A DNA stretch of 64,000 nt from Paracoccus sp. (in: a-proteobacteria) (GTDB taxonomy: Bacteria; Pseudomonadota; Alphaproteobacteria; Rhodobacterales; Rhodobacteraceae). The position numbers and the translations under genes are program-made. The stretch lies in contig NZ_JAUNTJ010000002.1 of assembly GCF_030538755.1 (NCBI RefSeq), forward strand, positions 124,001 to 188,000, in the 5' to 3' direction. Of this stretch, positions 1 to 8,929 are shown piece by piece (within the stretch, counting starts at the first letter, position 1; the number at the start of each line of letters is the position of its first letter). The notes under the pieces were generated by a model. The model saw only the letters and a list, made by a program, of their open reading frames with translations. It did no database searches and had not been told where the DNA came from.

Positions 1-274
1 CAATCTCGCGGCCCCGGATCTTTTCCATCTTGGCTTCCGCGAGTCCATTGATGCGGCGTCCGTTCAGCACCACAGCGCCGCCCGCGATATGGCCGGGCGG
101 TTCCAGCAGCCCCTGAACGGCCAGCCCGGTCATCGACTTGCCTGCGCCGGATTCACCGACGACGCCCAGGATCTCGCCCGGTTCGATCGACAGCGACACG
201 TCGTCCAGCGCGGTCAGCGTGCCGTGCCGCGAGGGGAATTGCACGTGCAGGTTTTCTACCGACAGAACGGTCAT
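1..274 (-). CDS. Peptide/nickel-type ABC transporter ATP-binding protein (partial, N-terminus only)
   Basis: Only the first 91 codons are in the window; the gene runs off the left edge. The translation opens MTVLSVENLHV and has a Walker A motif GESGAGKS at residues 40-47 in the ABC_tran context of DppD/OppD proteins, which energise import of peptides, nickel or related solutes through two permeases. Its ATG overlaps the stop of the upstream amidohydrolase as ATGA, so it is translationally coupled and is the last visible gene of the minus-strand operon that starts near 8171. The signature and Walker B motifs are outside the window. The family assignment is firm; the substrate is unknown. Confidence 0.85.
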   Translation of the reverse strand, partial: MTVLSVENLHVQFPSRHGTLTALDDVSLSIEPGEILGVVGESGAGKSMTGLAVQGLLEPPGHIAGGAVVLNGRRINGLAEAKMEKIRGREI

Positions 275-1761
275 GACGCCTCTACGGGATAGGAGGGCGG
301 GAAAAGCCGGTCCACCGGCGGGTGGTCCCAGCTACGTTCAGGGTATTTCGCAACCAGCCCGTCGAACTGCGCCTGCGCGCGGGCCTGCGCGGTTGTCAGG
401 TCCAGCCCTGCGACCTCGGGGGTGTGGCGGATGCGGCGCATCGACAGGCGGCCATCGACGAAGACGGCGCGGCAGACCTTGCCCGACCCACCGGCGACGA
501 GGGTCGAAATCGGGTCGATGGCGGGCGTCATCACCGCGTCGTCCAGCCCGAACACGGCGATGTCGGCGGGCAGGCCGGGGGCAAGCCGGCCAAGGTCGGA
601 CCGCTTCAGCGCCCGCGCCCCGCCCAGCGTCGCCGCGTCCCAGAAATCGCGCGACTGCACCGCCTCGGGGTCGTCGGCGATCCGGGCGGTCATCAGCCCC
701 GCCAGCAGGTTCAGCAGCATGTCGGCGGGCGCAGTGTCGGTCCCCATCGCAATGGTGATCCCCATGTCGCGCAGCCGTGCGAAGGACCGCAGGATCGACC
801 CGCCGCGCCCCGACACCAGCGGGCAATGCACGATGCTGACCCCATGATCGGCATAATGGCGCAGGTCCGCCTCGGTCGCGTTGGTCGCGTGTGGAGCGAT
901 CAGACGGTCTGACAGCAGCCCCATCCCCGCCAGCCAGTCGGGCGCGGTGGTGCCGTGCAGGGCGCGGACGGTTTCGACCTCCATCTGGCCCTGCGCCATG
1001 TGCAGCCGGATCGGGCAGCCGAGGTCGCGGCTGGCCGCGTCGGTGGCGCGCAGCAGCGCCTCGGTGCAGGTCTCTACCCGATCAGGGGCCAGAAGGCCGC
1101 GCACCAGCCCCCCGTGGCGTCCGTCATGGTCGCGGATGAACGCCACCGCCCCGGCCAGCCCAGCCAGCCCACGCGGTTCGTCGAAGACCGGGCGCATCTC
1201 GCCCGGTGCCTCCAGCACCATGCCGCCCGACCGGAAAGCGGGGCCAAGATAGACCCGCAGCCCCATCTCGCCCGCCGCGTCCGAGGCGGCGGCGAACTCG
1301 GCCACGGTTTCACCCCATTCTCGATAGAACAGGCTCGCGATCGGCGCGGCGGTGGTGATGCCGGACATCAGCAACTGCGCAAAGGCAAAGCGTTTCTGGA
1401 AGGCCAGTTCGTCGGGGGAATACATCTCGTAGGGGCCACGCTCGACATAGGATCGCGGCCAGACGCGACCCTTGGCCCAGCCGGGATGGTGATCCAGTGC
1501 CAAGATGGTCGTGTCGAGGTCCGACAGCGCGTCAAGGTCGATCAGACCGGGCGAGATCAGCGCCGCGCCGAAGTCGATGCGGCGCGCGACCTCGCCCTCG
1601 AAACGTTGGCCGACGTGCAGGATGCGACCATCCTCGATCACCACCGCGCCGTCACGGATCAGGCGCGGGCCGTCTGCCAGCACCCATCGGGCGGTCAGCA
1701 GGGTCCGCCCAATGGGGCGCGCGCCAAGTGCTAAAGTTTCCAGCGTGCTGTCCTGCGTCAT
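271..1761 (-). CDS. Amidohydrolase-superfamily protein (chlorohydrolase/deaminase-like) lacking the strand-1 HxH
   Basis: A 496-residue protein of the TrzN/ATZ/SAH-deaminase-like branch of the amidohydrolase superfamily. The start is the ATG of MTQDST, which overlaps the preceding stop as ATGA; a longer in-frame extension lies inside the upstream gene and is not used. Visible family landmarks are His254 (RLHMAQG), His291 (APHATN) and Asp342 (GTDTAP), corresponding to the strand-5, strand-6 and strand-8 ligands or catalytic positions. The usual PGxIDxHxH at strand 1 reads PGLIDLDALSDLD (71-83), so both strand-1 metal histidines are absent. It may use another metal arrangement, a different chemistry, or be catalytically altered. 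It sits between a cytosine-deaminase-like enzyme and the transporter ATPase, so it probably acts on an imported compound; the substrate is not identifiable from sequence. Confidence 0.8.
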   Translation of the reverse strand: MTQDSTLETLALGARPIGRTLLTARWVLADGPRLIRDGAVVIEDGRILHVGQRFEGEVARRIDFGAALISPGLIDLDALSDLDTTILALDHHPGWAKGRVWPRSYVERGPYEMYSPDELAFQKRFAFAQLLMSGITTAAPIASLFYREWGETVAEFAAASDAAGEMGLRVYLGPAFRSGGMVLEAPGEMRPVFDEPRGLAGLAGAVAFIRDHDGRHGGLVRGLLAPDRVETCTEALLRATDAASRDLGCPIRLHMAQGQMEVETVRALHGTTAPDWLAGMGLLSDRLIAPHATNATEADLRHYADHGVSIVHCPLVSGRGGSILRSFARLRDMGITIAMGTDTAPADMLLNLLAGLMTARIADDPEAVQSRDFWDAATLGGARALKRSDLGRLAPGLPADIAVFGLDDAVMTPAIDPISTLVAGGSGKVCRAVFVDGRLSMRRIRHTPEVAGLDLTTAQARAQAQFDGLVAKYPERSWDHPPVDRLFPPSYPVEAS

Positions 1762-2945
1762 GGCGCCGCGACCCCCATCACCTCGCCCATCCGGGCGGTG
1801 ACGCGGCCGCCCTTGACGACCAGCGGGCGCGGCGCGGTGTCGGCGACGGCATGGGCCAGCGTCTGGCCTTGCAGCAACGTGAAATCGGCGGGCATCCCCT
1901 CGGCCAGCCCGTGCGGGATGCCCATCACATCGGCCCCGCCGACGGAACAGACGTGCAGCGCATGGTTCAGATCCACGTCGCGGCGGAAGCCGTTCTTCAT
2001 GCCGATGATTTCGGCCCGGTGCAGCATGTCGGGCTTGCCCCACGGCCCCCAGGTGTCGCGGATGCCGTCGCAGCCTGCGCCGACCCGAATGCCCGCGTCG
2101 CGCAGGCGCAGGATCGCGGGGACCGGGACCGAGGGCGCGCCGGTCGTCAGGATCGCCACGTCCAGTTCGGCCAGTTGGTCGATCAACCCCTGTGTCCGCT
2201 GCCAGTCGGGCGCGCCCAGACAGAAGGCGTGGCTGATCGCTACCTTCCCCTGCATCGAAAGCGCGCGGATGCGGTCGAAGATCATCTCCATGCTGAAGGC
2301 TCCCAGTTCACCCATCTCGTGCAGGTGGATGTCGATGGGTTTGCCGTGTCGCTCGGCCAGCCCGAAGATCGTGTCCAGCGCGCCCTTCGGGTCCCGCTCC
2401 ATCCCGCAGGGGTCGATGCCGCCCACGACCCCGGCGCCTTCGGCCAGCGCCCGGTCCATCAGGTCTACTGTGCCGGGCCGCGCCATGATCGCGGATTGCG
2501 GGAAGGCGACGATCTCGATGTCGATGATCCCCGCCAGGGCCTGTCGCGTCTCCATCACGCCGTGGAACATCGCCAGCCCGTGGCGCGTGTCGATATCGAC
2601 ATGGCTGCGGATATGGGTCGCGCCGTGCGCCACCAGACCCAGTGCATGGCGCATCGACTGGCGGTGCGGGTCGATGCCGATCTCCAGCCGCTGTTCGCGT
2701 TCGAAGTCGATGCGCTGTTGCAAGGTCGCCTGATGGGCGTTGACGTGCCAGTCCATGCCCCAGGTGGTCTTGTCCAGATGCGTATGCGCGTCGATCAGGC
2801 CCGGCACGGCCAGATGGCCGCCGCCGTCCTCGACCGGGGCGTCGGCCTCGATCCCCGGCGCGATGCGGGCGATGCGGCCGCCTTGCACAAGGATGTCGGC
2901 GGGCGCGCCGCCCATCGGCCGGATGTTGCGGATCAGCAGGTCCAT
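1758..2945 (-). CDS. Cytosine deaminase-like amidohydrolase
   Basis: A 395-residue metal-dependent hydrolase resembling CodA and N-isopropylammelide amidohydrolases. All metal and catalytic positions expected of CodA are present: HTHLD at 54-58 (His54, His56), IDIHLHE with His207 and Glu210, SHA with His239, and GCDGIRDTW with Asp293. It is predicted to deaminate or hydrolyse a heterocyclic or amide nitrogen compound in the cytoplasm; the true substrate cannot be read from sequence, so no gene symbol is given. The start at MDLLIRN is chosen because it lies 5 nt after the permease stop and GAGG overlaps that stop; longer versions run into the permease. Its stop overlaps the next start as ATGA, indicating a tightly coupled transport-plus-hydrolase operon. 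Confidence 0.85.
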   Translation of the reverse strand: MDLLIRNIRPMGGAPADILVQGGRIARIAPGIEADAPVEDGGGHLAVPGLIDAHTHLDKTTWGMDWHVNAHQATLQQRIDFEREQRLEIGIDPHRQSMRHALGLVAHGATHIRSHVDIDTRHGLAMFHGVMETRQALAGIIDIEIVAFPQSAIMARPGTVDLMDRALAEGAGVVGGIDPCGMERDPKGALDTIFGLAERHGKPIDIHLHEMGELGAFSMEMIFDRIRALSMQGKVAISHAFCLGAPDWQRTQGLIDQLAELDVAILTTGAPSVPVPAILRLRDAGIRVGAGCDGIRDTWGPWGKPDMLHRAEIIGMKNGFRRDVDLNHALHVCSVGGADVMGIPHGLAEGMPADFTLLQGQTLAHAVADTAPRPLVVKGGRVTARMGEVMGVAAP

Positions 2946-2950
2946 CGTCT

Positions 2951-3934
2951 TTACCTCAGTTTCGGGTTCAGCGCATCGCGCAGCCAGTCGCCCAGCAGGT
3001 TGACCGACACGACCAACAGCGACAGTTGGATCACCGGGAACAGCACCACCCACCACACGCCGGAAAACAGGTATTCATTCCCCAGCCGGATCAGCGTCCC
3101 AAGGCTGGGCTGGCTGGGCGGCATCCCGATCCCCAAAAAGGACAGCGTGGCCTCGGTCAGGATCGCCATCCCGAAGTTGAGCGTCGCGGCCACGAAGATC
3201 GGCGTCAGCGTGTTGGGCAGGATGTGGCGGAACATGATCCGCCGCGCCGGGACCTTCAGCAGCCGCGCCGCCTGCACATATTCGCGCCGCCGCTCGACCG
3301 CGGCCTGCGCGCGCACGGTGCGGGCATATTGCACCCAGGCCGACAGGGTGATTGCCAGAACCAGCACACCCGCCGCGCCGATTTCGCGCAGGTTCTGTGG
3401 CAGCGCCTGCCGCGCCACGGCGCTGACAAGGATGGCGATCAGGATCGTCGGGATCGACAGCAGGATGTCGCCCAGCCGCATCAGCACCATGTCGGTGACG
3501 CCGCCGAAATACCCCGCCAGCAGGCCAAGCACCAACCCGATCGCCAGCGACAGCGCCACTGCCGCCACCCCGATCACGATCGAGATCCGCGACCCGTAAA
3601 GGATCGCCGACAGCATGTCGCGCCCTTGCATGTCGGTGCCGAGGATGAACGGCCATTGTCCGTCTGCGGTCCAGATCGGCGGGATCTCGGCATTCAGCAA
3701 GTCGAGTTGTGCCGGGTCATACGGGTTTTGTGGCACGTAAAGCGGTGCCGTGAAGGATGCGACCGCGATCACCAGCAACACCACCGCCGCGATGATCGCC
3801 GAGGGTTTGTGGGTGAAGGAAAACCACAGGTCGCTTTTCAGCCAGCGTGCGACACGGCCGTCCGGCCCGTCCGAGGGAACGATGGCGTCGGCGGGCAGGT
3901 CGATCTGCGGTTGAGTCTGGCGGGGATCGGGCAT
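2951..3934 (-). CDS. ABC transporter permease, DppC/OppC type
   Basis: A 327-residue inner-membrane permease of the binding-protein-dependent transport family. A cytoplasmic N-terminus of about 45 residues precedes the first hydrophobic segment (AIIAAVVLLVIAVASF). It is followed by the periplasmic stretch typical of DppC and a C-terminal block with the EAA-type coupling loop (FRHILPNTLTPIF). It pairs with the DppB-type permease 10 nt upstream to form the channel. The start MPDPRQ was chosen because GAGAGG lies just before it and it avoids overlapping the upstream gene; an earlier ATG at 3955 would overlap. Confidence 0.92.
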   Translation of the reverse strand: MPDPRQTQPQIDLPADAIVPSDGPDGRVARWLKSDLWFSFTHKPSAIIAAVVLLVIAVASFTAPLYVPQNPYDPAQLDLLNAEIPPIWTADGQWPFILGTDMQGRDMLSAILYGSRISIVIGVAAVALSLAIGLVLGLLAGYFGGVTDMVLMRLGDILLSIPTILIAILVSAVARQALPQNLREIGAAGVLVLAITLSAWVQYARTVRAQAAVERRREYVQAARLLKVPARRIMFRHILPNTLTPIFVAATLNFGMAILTEATLSFLGIGMPPSQPSLGTLIRLGNEYLFSGVWWVVLFPVIQLSLLVVSVNLLGDWLRDALNPKLR

Positions 3935-3944
3935 CGCTTGCCTC

Positions 3945-4913
3945 TCAGGTCGCATCGCGCAGGCGCGGGTCGATGACCGCATAGGCGATGTCCACCGCCG
4001 TATTCAGGGCCACAAAGATGAAAGAGATGATGACCAGATAGGCCGACATCACCGGGAAATCGAGGAAGGTGACAGCCTGGATGAACAGCATCCCCATGCC
4101 CGGCCACTGGAACACCGTTTCGGTGATCAGTGCGAAGGCGATCAGCGCGCCGATATTCATCGCGGTCATCGTTACCACCGGCATCAGGCAGTTCCGCAGC
4201 GCGTGGCGGAACCAGATCCGCCACCGCGGCACGCCGCGTGCGCGGGCGAACTTGACGAAATCAGACCGCATGACTTCAAGCATCTCGGCCCGGACAAGGC
4301 GCATGATCAGCGTGATCTGATACAGCGCCAGCGCAACTGCGGGCAGGATCAGCGCCATCCGCCCCGAAGGTGTCAGCAGCCCCGTCGTCCACCAGCCGAT
4401 CCGCACCACCTCGCCCCGCCCGAAGGCCGGTGCCACGCCCAAAATCACGGCGAATACGAGGATCAACAGGATGCCGACCACAAAGCTGGGCAGTGATACG
4501 CCGATGATCGACAGGAATTGCAGCCCCTCGGCATACCATCGCCCGCGCGCGATGGCGGTCAGCACGCCCAGCGGCAGCCCGACTGCAAGCGACAGGAAGG
4601 TCGCGACCAGTACCAGTTCCATCGTTGCGGGGAAGCGTGCAGCGATCAGCCCCAGAACCTCTTGCCCGTTGCGCCAGGACATCCCGAAATCGCCGGTCGC
4701 CGCATTGGCGACGAAGCGCGCGTACTGCACCAGCATCGGGTCGTTCAGCCCCATCCGCTCGCGCAGTGCGTCGCGGTCGGCCTGCGTCATCTGTTCGTTG
4801 GCCATCATCTCGACCGGGTCGCCCGCGACGCGGAAGATCGAGAAGGCCAGGAACGCGACCGCCAGCATCACGAAGACGGCGTTGAACAGGCGCTTTAGAA
4901 TGAAGACCAGCAT
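3945..4913 (-). CDS. ABC transporter permease, DppB/OppB type
   Basis: A 322-residue permease starting MLVFILKRLF, the characteristic DppB opening helix. It continues through the MANEQMTQADRDALRERMGL-type periplasmic segment seen in this family. About six transmembrane segments are visible, with the EAA coupling loop RHALRNCLMPVVT in the second half. It forms the heterodimeric channel with the following DppC-type subunit and receives substrate from the two binding proteins encoded upstream. Length and topology are normal for the family; substrate specificity cannot be inferred. Confidence 0.93.
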   Translation of the reverse strand: MLVFILKRLFNAVFVMLAVAFLAFSIFRVAGDPVEMMANEQMTQADRDALRERMGLNDPMLVQYARFVANAATGDFGMSWRNGQEVLGLIAARFPATMELVLVATFLSLAVGLPLGVLTAIARGRWYAEGLQFLSIIGVSLPSFVVGILLILVFAVILGVAPAFGRGEVVRIGWWTTGLLTPSGRMALILPAVALALYQITLIMRLVRAEMLEVMRSDFVKFARARGVPRWRIWFRHALRNCLMPVVTMTAMNIGALIAFALITETVFQWPGMGMLFIQAVTFLDFPVMSAYLVIISFIFVALNTAVDIAYAVIDPRLRDAT

Positions 4914-4983
4914 GACGCCGCCTCGTGTCAGGATCGGGAAAGAGCCGGGGCGCGCAACGCAGGCGTGCGCGCCCCCGCCGGTC

Positions 4984-6549
4984 TCACTTCATCACCGTCA
5001 GCCAATGGCGGGCCTTGTTGTCGGCAAGCTGGACGACGCTTTCCACCTTGTCCGACATGGCCCAAGCCATCGGCTGCTGGTGCAGCGGCACCATGATGAG
5101 TTCATCCTTGACCTTGCCCAGCGCCTCGGTCTGCAGCGCCAGCCGCTTGTCGCGGTCCATTTCGGTCGAAGCCTGCTGGATCAGCGCGTCGATGTCGGGA
5201 TAGGACCAGCCACCCCAGTTGAAGACACCAGCCGTGCCGGACTTGGTCTCGATCATCTGCACGAGGATCGAATAGCTGTCGAGCATCGGCTCGTTTGCCC
5301 AGCCGATCAGATAAACATCAGCCTTGCCGCCCGACCGCTTCGGCGTCTGCACGGCCGAAGGTCCGATATCCAGCGTCGGTTTGAAGCCGGCGCGGGTCAG
5401 CATCGACACCATGGCGTTGCACAGTTCTTCCTCGTTGACATAGCTGTCGGTGGTGCAGGTCAGCGTGAAGGGCAGCCCCTCGTGGCCGGCCTCGGTCAGC
5501 AGCGCCTGCGCCCCGGCCGGATCGGCGGCCGGGAAGGCGTCCATCGCCTCGGTATAGCCGGGGATCTCGGGCGACACGATGGTGCCCGCGTTGCGCGACT
5601 TGCCGCGCATTATCCGACTTTGGATCAGGTCCTTGTCCAGCGCCAGTTCAAACGCCTGCCGCACCCGCAGATCGTTGAACGGGTTGTCGCGCCCGTCATC
5701 CAGCGTGTCCTTGCGGTTGAAGCCCAGCATGACCGTGCGCAGGTTCGCGCGTTCCCTCACTTCGATGCCGGGCGCCCCGGCCAGACGCGGCAGATCTTGC
5801 ACCGGCGCTTCCTCGGTGAAGTCGATCTCGCCCGACAGCATTGCCGCAACTCGGGTCGCGGCCGAGGTGATCGGCGTGAATTCGATCCGGTCGATATTAT
5901 GGTGCGGCGTGTCCCACCATTCGGCGTTACGGGTCAGAACGGTGCGGCTGTCTGGCACCCGGCTTTCTACCTTAAAGGGGCCGGTGCCGTTGGCGTTGAA
6001 GGTGGCGAAGCCTTCCTTCTGCGCGCTGACATCGGTCGGCAGCAGCGAGTCGTTGTCCGTCATCCAACCTTCATCGAAGATGTGGATATTGGTCAGGTCG
6101 TTCAGCAGCAGCGGATAGGGGCCGGTCAGTTCGATCTCGAAGGTCCGGTCGTCGATCTTCCTGGCGGATTTGTAGGTCGGCAGGTTGCCCTTCAGCGGCG
6201 AGGTTTCGTCGCTGACGCGGGTCAGGCTGGCCAGCACGTCGTCCGAGGTCAACCCGGCGCCGTCGTGGAACTTGACCCCCTCGCGCAGCGTGAACCGCCA
6301 GACCGAGGGCGATACGATTTCCCAGCTTTCCGCCAGCGCCGGCTCGATTTCCAGCTTGTCGTTATAGCGGACCAGCCCTTCGTAAACGTGGTTCAGGAAG
6401 GCGATCGTGTAGCTGTCGCCGTAGGAATAGGGGTCAAGCGAGCAGATGTCCCGCGCGCCGCCCCAGCGCATCACGTTCCCGGCACTTGCAGACGTGCCGA
6501 TCATGGCAATCGCCAGTGCGGCAAGCAATCCTTTCGTCGGTGTCATCAT
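4984..6549 (-). CDS. ABC transporter substrate-binding protein, family 5 (paralogue 1)
   Basis: A 521-residue periplasmic binding protein of the SBP_bac_5 family (DppA/OppA-like). It has a Sec signal peptide at residues 1-23 ending SASA and no lipobox cysteine, so it is probably soluble in the periplasm. The mature protein begins GNVMRWGGARD and carries family blocks such as DPYSYGDSYTIAFLNHVYEG and WRFTLREGVKFHDG. Two adjacent ATG codons (6549 and 6546) are possible starts; both follow AGGGG. It closely resembles the neighbouring binding protein along its whole length, showing tandem duplication, which may broaden or split substrate specificity for one permease pair. Confidence 0.92.
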   Translation of the reverse strand: MMTPTKGLLAALAIAMIGTSASAGNVMRWGGARDICSLDPYSYGDSYTIAFLNHVYEGLVRYNDKLEIEPALAESWEIVSPSVWRFTLREGVKFHDGAGLTSDDVLASLTRVSDETSPLKGNLPTYKSARKIDDRTFEIELTGPYPLLLNDLTNIHIFDEGWMTDNDSLLPTDVSAQKEGFATFNANGTGPFKVESRVPDSRTVLTRNAEWWDTPHHNIDRIEFTPITSAATRVAAMLSGEIDFTEEAPVQDLPRLAGAPGIEVRERANLRTVMLGFNRKDTLDDGRDNPFNDLRVRQAFELALDKDLIQSRIMRGKSRNAGTIVSPEIPGYTEAMDAFPAADPAGAQALLTEAGHEGLPFTLTCTTDSYVNEEELCNAMVSMLTRAGFKPTLDIGPSAVQTPKRSGGKADVYLIGWANEPMLDSYSILVQMIETKSGTAGVFNWGGWSYPDIDALIQQASTEMDRDKRLALQTEALGKVKDELIMVPLHQQPMAWAMSDKVESVVQLADNKARHWLTVMK

Positions 6550-6608
6550 CAGCCCCTGTCAGGAAAAGGCCCGCCCGGTCTTTCGCCGGATGCGGGCGGT
6601 GTGGAACC

Positions 6609-8171
6609 TCATTCAGCCATTCGGGTCAGCCAGTGGCGCGGCTTGTTGTCGGCGCGGATGACGACGTCGCTGATCTTGTCATTCATCGCCCAAGCCATCG
6701 GCTGCTGATAAAGAGGAATCATGACAACCTCATCCTTGGCCAGCTTCAGCGCCTGCTGTTCCAGTTCGATCCGGCGAGCGGCGTCCATTTCCACCGAGGC
6801 CTCGTCCGTCAGTCGGTCCAATTCGGGATACGACCAGCCGCCATAGTTCGCGACGCCGGCAGCGCCTTCGCGGGTGTGCAGCACCTGCACGAGGATCGAA
6901 TAGGCATCGAGTGTCGGTTCGTTGGCCCAGCCGATCATGTAAACATCGGCGTTGCCCGAGGACCGCTTGGGCGATTGCACCGCGCGCGGACCGATATCCA
7001 GCGATGGCTTCAGCCCCACCTTGGTCAGCATCGATACGATGGCCTGGCAGACCTGTTCCTCGTTGATGCTTTCGTCATTGGCGCAGACCATCGAGAAGGG
7101 GGTGTCCTTCAGCCCTGCCTCGTCGATCAGGGCCGCAGCGTGGTCAGGGTCGTAGCGCGTCGGCACGTCCAGTTCGGTGCTGTAGCCGGGGATATCCGGG
7201 GCAACCATGGTGCCTGCGATATGGGTCATGCCACGCATGATGCGCTTGCCGATCAACTCGCGGTCGATGGCCATGTCGATGGCCCGACGCAAGCGCAGGT
7301 CGTTGAAGGGATTGTTGCGACCGTCAGCCAAAGTGTCCTTGCGGTTGAATACGACATGGATCGTGCGCAGGTCGGCGCGCTGCTCGACCTTGATGCCTGC
7401 GCTGGCGCGCAGCCGGTCGAGATCCTGGATCGGCGCGCCATCGGTCAGGTCGATCTCGCCCGACAGCAGCGCAGCTACGCGGGTGGCAGGCGCTGTGATC
7501 GGAGTAAACTCGATCCGGTCAAGATTGTGGACAGGTGTGTCCCACCAGCCGTCGTTGCGGATCAGCACGGTCTTTGAATCCGGCACCCGGCTTTCGACCT
7601 TGAAGGGGCCGGTGCCGTTGGTGTTGTGGGTCGCGAAGCCTTCCACCTTTGCGCCCACGTCAGTTGGCGCCTCAGCGTTGTTTGCGCGCAGCCAGTCGGC
7701 ATCGAACATGAAGATGTTGGTCATGTCGTTGAGAAACAGCGGGCTGCCCGAGGTCGTCTTGATGTCAACCGTATGATCGTCGATCTTTTCGGCCGACACA
7801 TAGGTCGGAATATTGCCGCGCAACGGCGAGGCCGGATCGCTGACCCGCTTCATCGAGGCCAGCACGTCATCGGCCGTGAAGGCCGCGCCGTCGTGGAACG
7901 TCACCCCCTGACGCAGATGGAAGCGCCAGGTATCGGGGGCTACGAAGTCCCAGCGTTCGGCCAGCGCCGGGACAACCTCGAATTCCGGGGTATAGCGCAC
8001 GAGGCCCTCATAGACGTGATTGAGGAAGGCGAGATTCGAGGTCGACCCGTAGGAATATGGGTCGAGCGAGAAGATGTCGCGAGAACCGCCCCATTTCAGG
8101 ACATTCTCGGCCATCGTGATCGAGGGGACAATCGTAGCCGCAATGGCCAGAATCGTCGGTGATAAGCGCAT
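6609..8171 (-). CDS. ABC transporter substrate-binding protein, family 5 (paralogue 2)
   Basis: A 520-residue periplasmic family-5 binding protein and first gene of the minus-strand transport/amidohydrolase operon. The signal peptide covers residues 1-21, ending SITMA, with no lipobox. The mature start ENVLKWGGSRD and later blocks (DPYSYGSTSNLAFLNHVYEG, WRFHLRQGVTFHDG, PLYQQPMAWAMNDK) parallel the next gene nearly motif for motif. The start MRLSPTIL is chosen because GGGGAGAA lies upstream and it opens the signal peptide; longer upstream extensions lack a signal sequence. A candidate promoter lies in the adjoining intergenic region. Confidence 0.92.
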   Translation of the reverse strand: MRLSPTILAIAATIVPSITMAENVLKWGGSRDIFSLDPYSYGSTSNLAFLNHVYEGLVRYTPEFEVVPALAERWDFVAPDTWRFHLRQGVTFHDGAAFTADDVLASMKRVSDPASPLRGNIPTYVSAEKIDDHTVDIKTTSGSPLFLNDMTNIFMFDADWLRANNAEAPTDVGAKVEGFATHNTNGTGPFKVESRVPDSKTVLIRNDGWWDTPVHNLDRIEFTPITAPATRVAALLSGEIDLTDGAPIQDLDRLRASAGIKVEQRADLRTIHVVFNRKDTLADGRNNPFNDLRLRRAIDMAIDRELIGKRIMRGMTHIAGTMVAPDIPGYSTELDVPTRYDPDHAAALIDEAGLKDTPFSMVCANDESINEEQVCQAIVSMLTKVGLKPSLDIGPRAVQSPKRSSGNADVYMIGWANEPTLDAYSILVQVLHTREGAAGVANYGGWSYPELDRLTDEASVEMDAARRIELEQQALKLAKDEVVMIPLYQQPMAWAMNDKISDVVIRADNKPRHWLTRMAE

Positions 8172-8203
8172 GGCGTTCTCCCCAGTGTCAGACCGTCTCG
8201 GAC

Positions 8204-8248
8204 GAGAATGAGAGACGAAAAGATTCGCGTCAACATAATTGTCAACAT
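8204..8248 (-). promoter_or_regulatory. Candidate promoter/operator of the ABC-amidohydrolase operon
   Basis: The octamer GTCAACAT occurs twice at 12-bp phasing (8229-8236 and 8241-8248). Read on the minus strand these give TTGACA (8245-8240) and TTGACG (8233-8228). TTGACG is 17 bp from CATTCT (8210-8205), a plausible sigma-70-type arrangement leaving a leader of about 33 nt. The direct repeat could be an operator for a regulator encoded elsewhere. The rest of the gap up to 8569 shows no gene or convincing RNA. Confidence 0.35.
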
Positions 8249-8569
8249 TTTGCCGGCTGGGTTTACCCTCTTGAAGGAAATGAGTAACGGACGCGACCGT
8301 ATGGCAGTTTCCCATGATCGCGGAATGTTACCTGTCAGCAGTCGCGCCGCCCAAAATTGCGGCACCCGCCGCGAAGCGCACCTGACCGGCTGGGTTCAAC
8401 CGTTCCACAATGCAGCGTCCGAGACGGTTGTGGCAGCCGCGTCGCGCAGTGGACCCGGCGCGGGGGCTCGCTGCGGCTGCTGGACTGCGACACGCGGGCA
8501 TCCGGCACCTGCGCCCTGTCATCTGATGTGATGATGTCGTAGGAATGGGAAAACGATACAGGTCACATC

Positions 8570-8848
8570 ATGCGAATCCATTTTGCTGCGTTTCTTGCGC
8601 TGACACTTGCCGCCGGCTGCGCGGTCGGTTCCGGGGTTGTCGTCAAAGGCGCCGGCCCGGACGATCTTTTGAAACTGCGTGAAGGGCCGGGCCTCGACTA
8701 TAAAATCATCCTGGGCCTGCCTGACGGAACACGCCTTACCCGCCAGAACTGCGTCACCCAAAGCGGCAAGGTCTGGTGCAGGGTCACGCTGACCGACAGA
8801 CCGGGCGTTTCCGGTTTCGTTTCAGCCGAGTATCTGGCCCATCGTTGA
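8570..8848 (+). CDS. Small SH3-domain lipoprotein
   Basis: A 92-residue protein with a lipoprotein signal peptide ([17 protein letters not shown]; lipobox LAAGC, lipidated Cys17) followed by a bacterial SH3-like domain, seen as [19 protein letters not shown] and [21 protein letters not shown]. Such domains usually bind peptidoglycan or mediate periplasmic protein contacts. It is monocistronic, about 400 bp from the divergent transport operon and 143 bp before serC. The start is preceded by ACAGGTC. Specific function is unknown. Confidence 0.75.
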   Translation: MRIHFAAFLALTLAAGCAVGSGVVVKGAGPDDLLKLREGPGLDYKIILGLPDGTRLTRQNCVTQSGKVWCRVTLTDRPGVSGFVSAEYLAHR

Positions 8849-8929
8849 GCGGGGGGCTGTGGGGTGCGGCCTTGGATGACCCGCCCCGGCCCTCTGGCAG
8901 TTTCCTGTTGCCGAGCGTCTGGCAAAGGC

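Noticed and set aside
1497..3599. Long plus-strand open frame of 700 codons across the transport operon
   Set aside because: It is antisense to three well-supported genes, has very high Arg/Pro content and no recognisable domain; GC-rich DNA gives such empty frames.
4471..6708. 745-codon plus-strand frame over the permease and binding-protein genes
   Set aside because: Antisense shadow; no domain or ribosome-binding signal.
8386..8412. GGTTCAACC motif resembling a tRNA T-loop
   Set aside because: No acceptor, D-arm or anticodon arms can be drawn around it.
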